Assembly: GCA_934489015.1 (NCBI GenBank)
Contig: CAKSSN010000037.1
Coordinates: forward strand, 1 to 20,467
Reading direction: 5' to 3'
Length of the DNA: 20,467 nt
Origin: an uncultured Clostridia bacterium
GTDB taxonomy: Bacteria; Bacillota; Clostridia; UBA1381
Below, in pieces: positions 14,035 to 20,467 of the stretch. The notes beneath the pieces are model-generated. The model made no database searches, was not told the origin of the DNA, and was given only the letters and a program-made list of their open reading frames with translations. Made by a program: the position numbers and the translations under genes. Numbering within the stretch: the stretch's first letter is position 1; every line of letters begins with the position of its first letter.

Positions 14035-15099
14035 ATGAAAAAAATACTTATAGCCGTAATGATTGTTTTATTCATTTTCGGCATGAAGCACACTGTTGTA
14101 AAGGAATTTAAGCATGACGGAGAGGCGCAGCCTCAGGGTGCCGACGTGCAAAGCGACGTACAGACGGATGCTCCGGCGGAGAATACCTCTGTTTCAATAA
14201 CCGCGTGCGGTGATTTTACGCTTGCAACCGATGTTCAGGCGCCGACCGACGGCAGCTTTGTTTCGGAGCTTAAGGCGCAGAATAACGATTATGACTATTT
14301 TTTAAGAAACGTTAAGGACTATTTTGCGGACGACGATTTGACTATAATTAATTTTGAGGGCACGCTTTCGGAAAACGGCTCGCGCGCCGATAAGCAGTTT
14401 GCGTTTCGCGGAAAGCCGGAGTATGTAAAAATCGTGTCGGAGGCTTCAATCGAGGCGGCAAATGTTGCGAATAACCATACGCTCGATTACGGCACGCAGG
14501 CGTTTGAGGACACAAAGAAAACCTTGTCGGATAGCGGGATAGCGGTTTTCGGCGGAGCCGATTATTCGATAGTTGAGAAAAACGGGATAAAAATCGGGCT
14601 TATAGGTACAAATGCGCTGAACGCTGCTGCAACGGAGAAATTCGAGCCGACGTTTGAAGCGCTCAAGAGCGAAAATCCCGATATGATTATAGCGGTTTTT
14701 CACTGGGGAGTTGAGAAGCAGTATACGCCGACCGAGCAGCAAATAAGCCTTGCGCATAGGGCGGTTGATTTGGGTGCGGATCTCGTTTTGGGACATCATC
14801 CTCATGTTTTGCAGGGGATAGAGCAGTATAACGGCAAAACCATTTGCTATAGTCTGGGAAATTTCTGCTTCGGCGGAAACAGAAATTCGTCAGATAAGGA
14901 TACAATGATTTTTAAAAAGACGTTTAATTTTTCCGGCGGACAGATCGTTGATGACGATACTTATGAGGTAATTCCTTGCTCGATTTCGTCCGTTAAAAGT
15001 AGGAATAATTATCAGCCTACGCCGCTTTCCGGCGATGAACGCAGCCGAGTTGAAGAAAAGATTAATTCGCTAAATCAAAAGATAAAAAATGCGTCGTAA
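14035..15099 (+). CDS. CapA/PgsA-family exported metallophosphoesterase-like protein
   Basis: A 354-residue protein anchored or exported by an N-terminal hydrophobic segment (ILIAVMIVLFIFGM, about 4-17), followed by a polar linker (20-52) and a CapA fold. Family motifs are ITACGDFTL (55-63), INFEGTLS (105-112), VANNHTLDYG (144-153), FHWGVE (222-227), LGHHPHVLQG (252-261) and YSLGNFCFGG. The Asp, Asn and His residues match the calcineurin-like metal site. CapA proteins are linked to poly-gamma-glutamate capsule synthesis, but no capB/capC genes are adjacent, so a generic cell-envelope role is more likely. It begins 19 nt after the MATE stop with AGGAGA upstream and is probably co-transcribed with it. 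Confidence 0.88.
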   Translation: MKKILIAVMIVLFIFGMKHTVVKEFKHDGEAQPQGADVQSDVQTDAPAENTSVSITACGDFTLATDVQAPTDGSFVSELKAQNNDYDYFLRNVKDYFADDDLTIINFEGTLSENGSRADKQFAFRGKPEYVKIVSEASIEAANVANNHTLDYGTQAFEDTKKTLSDSGIAVFGGADYSIVEKNGIKIGLIGTNALNAAATEKFEPTFEALKSENPDMIIAVFHWGVEKQYTPTEQQISLAHRAVDLGADLVLGHHPHVLQGIEQYNGKTICYSLGNFCFGGNRNSSDKDTMIFKKTFNFSGGQIVDDDTYEVIPCSISSVKSRNNYQPTPLSGDERSRVEEKINSLNQKIKNAS

Positions 15100-15159
15100 A
15101 AGAAGCGCTTGCTTGATGTGGATAGTCAGACTTGTTCGGTTTTGCTGTTTTTGTGGTTT

Positions 15160-15284
15160 GCGTTGCTGTTTTGCTATATTCTCTGTTTGCTCTGTAGGGG
15201 CGGAGCAAAAAAGAACACCTACAAATGATGAGAAAATACGCAACACCAATATAAGTTTCAACTAATTTCAAGATAATTGTAATA
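15160..15284 (+). repeat. Partial copies of the dispersed repeats, fused
   Basis: Within the 283-bp capA-GNAT gap, GCTATATTCTCTGTTTGCTCTGTAGGGG-type sequence (about 15163-15206) matches the right half of copy A1 near 1180-1210. It runs straight into AAAAAAGAACACCTACAAATG (from 15207) and ends in CTAATTTCAAGATAATTGTAAT, matching the element at 1480-1578. Here the two families are joined directly, whereas near 1 kb they are separated. Nothing else gene-like was seen in 15100-15382. Confidence 0.55.
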
Positions 15285-15326
15285 ATTGATTAATTTTAAG
15301 CATGAGTTTTATTAATAAATAAAGTT

Positions 15327-15368
15327 AAAAAAGGACTGCAAAAGTTGATTGACCCTTGCAAGCCCTTT
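15327..15368 (-). terminator. Terminator of the argD-argF-GNAT operon
   Basis: On the minus strand the arms 15368-15353 and 15344-15330 pair over about 15 positions with one bulged U and a few wobble pairs, followed by six U's (15332-15327). It lies 15 bp past the GNAT stop codon. Confidence 0.8.
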
Positions 15369-15382
15369 AAATGCCTTTAAAT

Positions 15383-15862
15383 TCAGCAATATTCCTTTTT
15401 AAGCAGCGCCCTCACATAGCCGCGCGATTTATCGGTTGAGTCGATATAAAAGCCGCGTCCGTAATAAAAGCGCACAAGTGACGTTATTTTCGCTCCGGTA
15501 TGAAGCGAAATTTCCTTAATTCCCTTATCAATCATTATTTTGTCGACAAGGTTCATTATAGATTTTCCTATACCGTTATTCTGGCTTGTCGTTCTGACTG
15601 CAAAACGGCTTAAATATGCGGTTTTATCGTCAAAAATCTCAACGCGCACGCAGCCGACGGGAATGTTATCCGAAAGCGCAATAAGCACAATTTTGTTCTT
15701 TAAATCCTCGCGCACGTCCTCCGGCTTTTCCGTAAGCGCGGCGGTTGTTTCAATTCCGGCAAGCTTTATGTAAGAAGCAAACGCTTCCTTTGTTATGTCG
15801 AGTATGCTGTCGATGTCATGCTCGCCCGCAATTCTTACTTCAAAAAGTGACTGAAAATTCAT
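15383..15862 (-). CDS. GNAT family N-acetyltransferase
   Basis: A 159-residue single-domain acyl-CoA-dependent acetyltransferase. Motif A is seen as LSRFAVRTTSQNNGIGKSIM (84-103), with the pyrophosphate-binding QNNGIG loop. Motif B follows near residues 116-138 (EISLHTGAKITSLVRFYYGRGF), where the Tyr residues of FYYGRGF fit the usual general-acid position. It starts 22 nt after the argF stop with a G-rich RBS and is the last gene before a terminator, so it belongs to the arginine transcription unit. An N-acetylglutamate synthase role would fit the pathway but is not shown by the sequence; protein or small-molecule acetylation is equally possible. Confidence 0.85.
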   Translation of the reverse strand: MNFQSLFEVRIAGEHDIDSILDITKEAFASYIKLAGIETTAALTEKPEDVREDLKNKIVLIALSDNIPVGCVRVEIFDDKTAYLSRFAVRTTSQNNGIGKSIMNLVDKIMIDKGIKEISLHTGAKITSLVRFYYGRGFYIDSTDKSRGYVRALLKKEYC

Positions 15863-15884
15863 TTATATGCCCCCGACGGATAGA

Positions 15885-16802
15885 TTATTTCATAAGTGTG
15901 ACAAGTACGGCTTTTTGTGCGTGGAGTCTGTTTTCCGCCTCGTCGAATATCACCGAGTGAGGACCGTCAATAACTCCGCTCGTAACCTCAAAGCCTCTGT
16001 AAGCCGGCAGGCAGTGCATAAATATCGCGTTTTTATCCGCGTTTGCGAAAAGCTTCTCGTCAACGCAGTAGCCGTCAAACGCCTTAATTCGCTCTTCCTT
16101 TTCGCTTTCCATGCCCATGCTGACCCATGTATCCGTGTAAACAACGTCAGCGCCCTTTATAGCTTCAATCGGGTCATTTGTTATGATAAGCTCCTTGCCG
16201 CTTTTCTTAAAGTCGTCCTTTGCGTTTTCCACAACCTCACCGTCGCACTCATAGCCCTTAGGCGTTGCAACGGAGCAGTTCATGTTCGCCTTAGCGCAGC
16301 CGTACATAAGGGAGTGCGCCATATTGTTTCCGTCGCCGATATATGCAAGCTTCAGACCTTCAAGCTTTCCCTTATGCTCATAAGTTGTAAGCAAATCCGC
16401 AAGCACCTGGCAGGGATGAAGAAGATCCGTAAGCGCGTTTATAATCGGAATATCCGCGTTTTCCGCAAGCTCTAAAACGTCGCTGTGCGCATATGTTCTT
16501 ATCATGATCGCGTCAAGGTATCTTTCCATAACCTTAGCCGTGTCGTAAATCGACTCGCCGCGTCCGAGCTGTATGTCGTTGCTTGACAAAAAGAGCGGAT
16601 AGCCGCCGAGCTGTGTCATTCCGACCTCAAAGGAAATTCTCGTTCTTGTTGACGATTTTGTAAAAATCATTCCGAGAGTTTTTCCCTTTAAAATGGGGTG
16701 GGGAATACCGCTTTTAACCTCGCTTTTGAGCTTTGCGGCAAGAGAGAGCAGGTTTTCAAGCTCCTCGTGCGATATATCGTGCAGACTTATAAAATCTTTC
16801 AT
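15885..16802 (-). CDS. argF: Ornithine carbamoyltransferase
   Basis: Makes citrulline from ornithine and carbamoyl phosphate in cytosolic arginine biosynthesis. The 305 residues match the family. The carbamoyl-phosphate site KSSTRTRISFE (49-59) and LLHPCQVLADL (127-137) identify a carbamoyltransferase. The ornithine-side motifs TDTWVSMGME (223-232) and MHCLPAYRGFEV (262-273, Cys264) separate it from aspartate carbamoyltransferase. The RBS GGAGG precedes the ATG. It starts 21 nt after argD and is controlled by the upstream ARG boxes. A catabolic ArcB is less likely because there are no arcA/arcC neighbours and argD is paired with it. Confidence 0.96.
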   Translation of the reverse strand: MKDFISLHDISHEELENLLSLAAKLKSEVKSGIPHPILKGKTLGMIFTKSSTRTRISFEVGMTQLGGYPLFLSSNDIQLGRGESIYDTAKVMERYLDAIMIRTYAHSDVLELAENADIPIINALTDLLHPCQVLADLLTTYEHKGKLEGLKLAYIGDGNNMAHSLMYGCAKANMNCSVATPKGYECDGEVVENAKDDFKKSGKELIITNDPIEAIKGADVVYTDTWVSMGMESEKEERIKAFDGYCVDEKLFANADKNAIFMHCLPAYRGFEVTSGVIDGPHSVIFDEAENRLHAQKAVLVTLMK

Positions 16803-16823
16803 TTCTAAATTCCTCCGTTTATT

Positions 16824-18017
16824 TTATTTGATTTGCGCCAAAATTTTATCGAGTGCCGAGCAGAACAAATCAATTTCCTTTTCGCTTATGATAAGCGGCG
16901 GCGCAAGCCGCAGGGATGTGCCGCAAAGGCTCGTCAAAAACTTGTTTTCAAAAAGGCGCGCAAACACGTCTTTTGCTATGCTGCTATCCAATTCCACGCC
17001 GATTAAAAGCCCGGCACCGCGAATTTCCTTAATTTTTTCGGGATATTTATTCATCAGCGCCGAAAGTGCATCTTTAAAGTATTTTCCCATTTTATCCGCG
17101 TTTTCTACAAGCTTTTCTTTTTCCATTATGTCAAAAACCGCAAGTCCCGCCGTTGTCGCAAGCGGATTTCCGCCGAATGTCGTTCCGTGATCGCCCGGCT
17201 CAAATGCACCTGCAACGCGCTCCTTTGCCATAACGGCGCCAATCGGAATACCCCCGCCGAGAGCCTTTGCGCTCGTCATAATATCCGGCTCAACGCCATA
17301 AAGCTCATATGCCCACATTTTGCCCGTTCTGCCCATACCGGTCTGAATCTCATCAAAAATAAGCAAAATATCCTTTTCGTCGCAAAGTGCGCGCACCTTT
17401 TCAAGATATTCCTTATCCATCGGGTGAACGCCGCTTTCGCCTTGTATCGGCTCAATGAGAATTGCCGCCGTTTTGTCGCTCACCGCGCCTTTGAGCGCGT
17501 CAAAATCGTTTGGCGGAACCTGAACAAAGCCGGGAGTTAATGGGCGGTAGGGCTTTTGATATTTCTCCTGCCCTGTTGCCGCAACGGTCGCAAGCGTTCT
17601 GCCGTGAAATGAGTGGTCAAGCGAAATTATTTCCATTTTGTCAATGCCCTTTTTATAGTAGTAAATCTTTGCAAGCTTAAATGCGCCCTCGTTTGCTTCC
17701 GCGCCCGAATTTGCAAAAAACACCTTGTCCATGCATGAGCTTTCGGCAAGCTTTTCGGCAAGCTCCGCCTGCGACTTTATGTAGTAAAGATTTGAAACAT
17801 GGATAAGCTTTGAAACCTGCTGCTGTATTCTCTTAACATATTCCTCGTGACAGTGACCGAGCGCGTTTACCGCAATGCCGCCGAGAAAGTCGTAATATTT
17901 CTCGCCCTCCGTTGAGGTAAGCACCATTCCTTTGCCGCTTTCAAAGCACACGTTTGTGCGGCTGCCGAACGTGTTCATATAATATTGTTTGTCTGTTTGT
18001 TTGATTTTCTCAAGCAT
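16824..18017 (-). CDS. argD: Acetylornithine aminotransferase
   Basis: PLP enzyme that transaminates N-acetylglutamate semialdehyde to N-acetylornithine; some homologues also act in lysine synthesis. The 397-residue length is typical of class III aminotransferases. Motifs are FLGGIAVNALGHCH (44-57), FFANSGAEANEGAFKLA (100-116) for phosphate binding, IFDEIQTGMGRTG (220-232) with Asp222 for the pyridine nitrogen, the PLP Lys251 in SAKALGGGIPIGA, and HGTTFGGNPLA. AAGGAG lies about 9 nt before the ATG. It is first in argD-argF-GNAT. The rest of the arginine pathway (argC, argJ, argB) is not in the window. Confidence 0.95.
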   Translation of the reverse strand: MLEKIKQTDKQYYMNTFGSRTNVCFESGKGMVLTSTEGEKYYDFLGGIAVNALGHCHEEYVKRIQQQVSKLIHVSNLYYIKSQAELAEKLAESSCMDKVFFANSGAEANEGAFKLAKIYYYKKGIDKMEIISLDHSFHGRTLATVAATGQEKYQKPYRPLTPGFVQVPPNDFDALKGAVSDKTAAILIEPIQGESGVHPMDKEYLEKVRALCDEKDILLIFDEIQTGMGRTGKMWAYELYGVEPDIMTSAKALGGGIPIGAVMAKERVAGAFEPGDHGTTFGGNPLATTAGLAVFDIMEKEKLVENADKMGKYFKDALSALMNKYPEKIKEIRGAGLLIGVELDSSIAKDVFARLFENKFLTSLCGTSLRLAPPLIISEKEIDLFCSALDKILAQIK

Positions 18018-18055
18018 AATTTATTTGCTCCTTGATTTTAAGAATATACAAATCT

Positions 18056-18093
18056 ATTGTTTAATTATACAATAATATGAATAAAAATTCAAT
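18056..18093. promoter_or_regulatory. Two ARG boxes (ArgR/AhrC operators) over the argD promoter
   Basis: Box 1 (18076-18093), TATGAATAAAAATTCAAT, agrees with the Bacillus AhrC consensus CATGAATAAAAATKCAAK at all but the first base. Box 2 (18056-18073), ATTGTTTAATTATACAAT, is an imperfect 18-bp palindrome whose centre is 20 bp away, close to the usual tandem ARG-box spacing. The boxes cover the -35 and -10 elements, so arginine-bound repressor would block initiation. The regulator gene is not in the window. Confidence 0.8.
18064..18092 (-). promoter_or_regulatory. argD operon promoter
   Basis: Minus strand: TTGAAT (18092-18087), 17-bp spacer, perfect TATAAT (18069-18064). Start would be near 18057, about 40 nt before the argD ATG. 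Both elements are embedded in ARG boxes. Confidence 0.8.
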
Positions 18094-18126
18094 AGAAAAA
18101 TACAACAAAATTTTTTTGATTAATTG

Positions 18127-18969
18127 TCATTTTTCGTCAAGTATAGACAGATTGCGGTCTATCACCGCTTTGCCTCTCCACGAAAATGCTTTTTCGGAAT
18201 ATTTCCGCTTAAATTCCCTCGCCGAAATATCCTCTTTTTCAAGTTTTGTCGTAAGATTTTGAGTGAAAGGGGGAAGAGTTGTCTTAAGTGCATTTTTATT
18301 CATCGGGCAAACCCTCTGGCAAATGTCGCACCCCCACGCGCTCGCCGATTTTTTTATTATCTCTTTTTCCTTTTCCGAAAGCTCGCCTTTTTTCTGCGTG
18401 ATGTATGACGCGCATTTTTCCTCGTCAAAACCGCTGCCGAGCGCTCCGCCGGGACAGCTTTTTATGCATTTTCCGCAGCCCGTACATTCGCCCACTTGCG
18501 CCTGCGACGGCTTAAAGGGGAAGTCCGTTACAATATAGCTTATAAACGTGTAGCTTCCGTATTTTTCGTTTATCACAAAGCCGTTTTTGCCGCGCACGCC
18601 GAGCCCTGCGCAAAGGGCAAGAGCGCGCTCGGAAAGCTCGCCGCTGTCGGTAAATGCGCGCGCATGATAATTTTCCTCTTCAAGAAGCGCGCAAAGCTTT
18701 TGGGAAATCCGCGCGCAAACTCTGTGATAGTCCTCGCCGAGCGCGTATGCGGAAAGATTTTCCCCGACTTTATCTGAAAGGTAGGGAACAAGATACACGA
18801 TTATTGACTTTGCGCCCGGCATAACGGAGAAAACGTCCGTCATCGACTCCTTTTTTGCAAAAGCCGAGCGCGTTTTTATATCGAGCCTTGAAAATTCCTC
18901 CGCGCCGACAAAGCCTATCTCCGTTATTCCGCATTTCTCCGCCGCGCGCCTTATAACAGCTTCGTTCAT
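18127..18969 (-). CDS. QueG-like double 4Fe-4S protein (epoxyqueuosine reductase family), short form
   Basis: A 280-residue protein with a QueG/DUF1730-type N-terminal cobalamin-binding domain (about 1-155) and a two-cluster ferredoxin domain. Cluster motifs are CTGCGKCIKSCP (162-173), Cys186 in CASYITQ, and WGCDICQRVCPMN (212-224), matching the QueG cysteine pattern. FTDSGELSERALA has Asp108 where QueG has its catalytic Asp. QueG reduces epoxyqueuosine to queuosine in tRNA. Bacillus QueG is clearly longer and carries C-terminal HEAT-like repeats for tRNA binding; these are missing here, so the substrate may differ. It overlaps the lipoprotein stop by ATGA and has no Shine-Dalgarno of its own, implying translational coupling. 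No clear terminator follows. Confidence 0.8.
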   Translation of the reverse strand: MNEAVIRRAAEKCGITEIGFVGAEEFSRLDIKTRSAFAKKESMTDVFSVMPGAKSIIVYLVPYLSDKVGENLSAYALGEDYHRVCARISQKLCALLEEENYHARAFTDSGELSERALALCAGLGVRGKNGFVINEKYGSYTFISYIVTDFPFKPSQAQVGECTGCGKCIKSCPGGALGSGFDEEKCASYITQKKGELSEKEKEIIKKSASAWGCDICQRVCPMNKNALKTTLPPFTQNLTTKLEKEDISAREFKRKYSEKAFSWRGKAVIDRNLSILDEK

Positions 18970-19538
18970 CTGTAGGAGGGAACGGAGGAGTAGATGAGAT
19001 TTGTGTACTTTTCTTTTAGCGTGTTAAGGTCAAGCGAATTTGTTTTGAAAACCGACTTGTCACGAACACAGAAAACCTCCGAATAGTCGCCTGCCGATGA
19101 AATGTTTCTTACTATTATATACGGCACCTCGTCGTATTCTACAACGTCAAAGTAAACCGCGCCGTTTGAAACAGAAGCGTCAAAGAGTGTGTAAATATCG
19201 CCGTCAGGTGTGGAAAGCTCCAAAAGGTAGTCCGCGCTGTCGTCCGCCATGAGCGCGCCGGACTCATCTCTTTGAGAAGAGGTATAAAGAGTTAAGGTAT
19301 CCGCGTCATTTTCGGAGAGAAAGAAGCAGTCGGTTTGCTTTAGCTTCGTCATTCCCTCAGACGCACTTTCGCGCGTTATCGGCGCTTCGATATACTTAAA
19401 CTCCGTAGGCTCCGGCGCTTGCTCGCTTGCGACTGGGCTCGGGTCAACGGCCGGCATCGGCGTTACGATTGACGCGTTTTCCTGCGTGCAGGAGCTTAAA
19501 ACAACAAGCGCCCAAAAAGCAAAAATTAATTTTTTCAT
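18966..19538 (-). CDS. Lipoprotein of unknown function
   Basis: A 190-residue protein with a lipoprotein signal: MKK, a hydrophobic stretch LIFAFWALVV, and the lipobox LSSC with acylated Cys17. A Pro/Ala/Glu-rich linker (18-50) follows. The remaining domain (about 50-190) is acidic and beta-rich with no recognised motif (for example TDCFFLSENDADTLTLY and YFDVVEYDEVPYIIVRNIS). It would sit on the outer face of the membrane. The start codon follows the AraC stop directly (TAAATG) with GGAGGG 6 nt upstream, and its stop overlaps the QueG-like start. The context suggests an AraC-controlled envelope function; none can be named. Confidence 0.8.
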   Translation of the reverse strand: MKKLIFAFWALVVLSSCTQENASIVTPMPAVDPSPVASEQAPEPTEFKYIEAPITRESASEGMTKLKQTDCFFLSENDADTLTLYTSSQRDESGALMADDSADYLLELSTPDGDIYTLFDASVSNGAVYFDVVEYDEVPYIIVRNISSAGDYSEVFCVRDKSVFKTNSLDLNTLKEKYTNLIYSSVPSYR

Positions 19539-20402
19539 TTACATTCCCTCCGTTTTGATTTTTCTGTAATGCGACGGCGTACAGCCCGTTGCGCGGCAAA
19601 AGATTTTGTTAAAGTTTGAAATTGACGAATATCCCGAATCGTATGCAATTTCAAGAATTGTCTTTTCCGTCTTTGACAGGAGATTTTGCGCGCGGCAAAC
19701 TCTAAGGTATGTTATATAGTCCGAAACGTTTCTTCCGGTTATTTTCTTAAAAAGGCGGCTGAAATACTGCGCGTTCAGGTGAACGGTGCCGCTTATTTTA
19801 TCAAGTGAAATATCCTCCGTGAAATGCTCGTCTATGTACAAAAGCGCCGGCATGAGCTTTTCGAGGCTGTCCTTGTCGAGTTGCGAAAAATAGTCGTCAA
19901 TAATTCCGCCGCGATATAAGAGGCCGATAATGCGGTAAGTCTCGCTTTTTATCATTATTTGGTAAGCCGTTTTAACCTCCGTAATCTCGCGCTTCATGTT
20001 TTCAAAGCAGCAGTTAAGCTCCGCCGTTAATGGGTCGGTGCTTTTAAAAAGAACAGCCGGATTTTTGTTTTCGTTTAAAAACGATGACAAATGACGAAGC
20101 TTTTTATTCGACCCCGACAGGAATTTTTCTATGTCAATCTGGAACATTGACGAGAAAGTGCCCGTAAAATACTCCGTGCTGTGCGGAACGTTTCGGTTTA
20201 CCATTATAATATCTCCGGCGCTGCCGCAAAGCGTTTTTTCGCCCGCGTGGCAGATGAATTTTCCGCCTCTGATCTGCAAAAATTCCGCTTCAGTGTGCAA
20301 ATGAACGGGGAAGCTTCCGTTGGACGAGTTTGTACCTCCCGGAACAACGCTTATTCCCGAAACGTTAGGCTGAACCTGCTGAACAAACAATGAAAATGTC
20401 AA
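19539..20402 (-). CDS. AraC family transcriptional regulator with N-terminal cupin
   Basis: A 287-residue ligand-responsive regulator. The N-terminal part (about 15-100) is a cupin-like sensor (FPVHLHTEAEFLQIRGGKF, then GDIIMVNRNVPHS). The C-terminal AraC domain (about 185-283) has two HTHs: SLDKISGTVHLNAQYFSRLF, and ILEIAYDSGYSSISNFNKIF followed by the family tail CRATGCTPSHYRK. The only start in frame downstream of a TAA is TTG at 20402, without a visible Shine-Dalgarno, so the exact N-terminus is uncertain. It is translationally linked to the lipoprotein and QueG-like genes and is probably their regulator. Inducer unknown; the His-rich cupin motif resembles sugar-responsive AraC proteins. 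Confidence 0.88.
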   Translation of the reverse strand: MTFSLFVQQVQPNVSGISVVPGGTNSSNGSFPVHLHTEAEFLQIRGGKFICHAGEKTLCGSAGDIIMVNRNVPHSTEYFTGTFSSMFQIDIEKFLSGSNKKLRHLSSFLNENKNPAVLFKSTDPLTAELNCCFENMKREITEVKTAYQIMIKSETYRIIGLLYRGGIIDDYFSQLDKDSLEKLMPALLYIDEHFTEDISLDKISGTVHLNAQYFSRLFKKITGRNVSDYITYLRVCRAQNLLSKTEKTILEIAYDSGYSSISNFNKIFCRATGCTPSHYRKIKTEGM

Positions 20403-20467
20403 TAAAAGTGCAGTCGAAATTTACCCCAAATTTCTGAAACTACTTTAATTCTTCAACCGGCATAACT

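Noticed and set aside
15867..16475. 202-codon plus-strand ORF opposite argF
   Set aside because: Antisense to argF, whose motifs are complete; composition typical of a shadow frame.

Overview
This window looks like chromosomal DNA from a gut- or rumen-type Clostridia (Firmicutes), probably an uncultured Oscillospiraceae/Ruminococcaceae-like lineage. That placement is an inference. It rests on purine-rich Shine-Dalgarno sites, sigma-A promoters with near-consensus boxes, a T-box leader in front of pheST, AhrC/ArgR-type ARG boxes, a clostridial-type pyruvate phosphate dikinase, and short GC-rich dispersed repeats in AT-rich spacers. No tRNA, rRNA or CRISPR array was recognised.

Layout. 1-880: a terminator for a gene off the left edge, then a lone tyrosine recombinase on the minus strand. 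881-1914: about 1 kb without genes, made of dispersed repeat elements, some in inverted orientation. 1915-2646: a secreted stalk-domain/DUF4352-type gene with a good promoter and RBS but an in-frame TAA exactly at the end of its signal peptide. 2731-5361: ppdK. 5560-10215 (minus strand): a pheS-pheT-mtnN transcription unit behind a strong promoter and a complete phenylalanine T-box with a UUC specifier; two large hairpins lie between pheT and mtnN.

10307-12564 (plus strand) is the most interesting part. It is a compact, translationally coupled three-gene operon: an XRE/HigA-like HTH regulator, an OLD/AAA_15-type ATPase, and a small TOPRIM-domain protein. A near-consensus promoter drives it, and a 50-bp inverted repeat lies directly upstream of that promoter. 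The ATPase plus separate TOPRIM layout resembles PARIS (AriA/AriB) and AbiL-type anti-phage modules, with a dedicated regulator added. 12645-15099 carries a MATE transporter and a CapA-family protein. 15383-18017 (minus strand) is argD-argF-GNAT, with two ARG boxes overlapping the promoter. 18127-20402 (minus strand) is an AraC regulator, a lipoprotein and a short QueG-like Fe-S protein, joined by zero-gap and 4-nt overlaps.

The housekeeping functions are translation (pheST), nucleoside salvage (mtnN), PEP/pyruvate metabolism (ppdK) and arginine biosynthesis (argDF). The accessory functions are the recombinase, the ATPase/TOPRIM module and the repeat-rich spacer. All family names come from motifs read by eye; no database search was possible.
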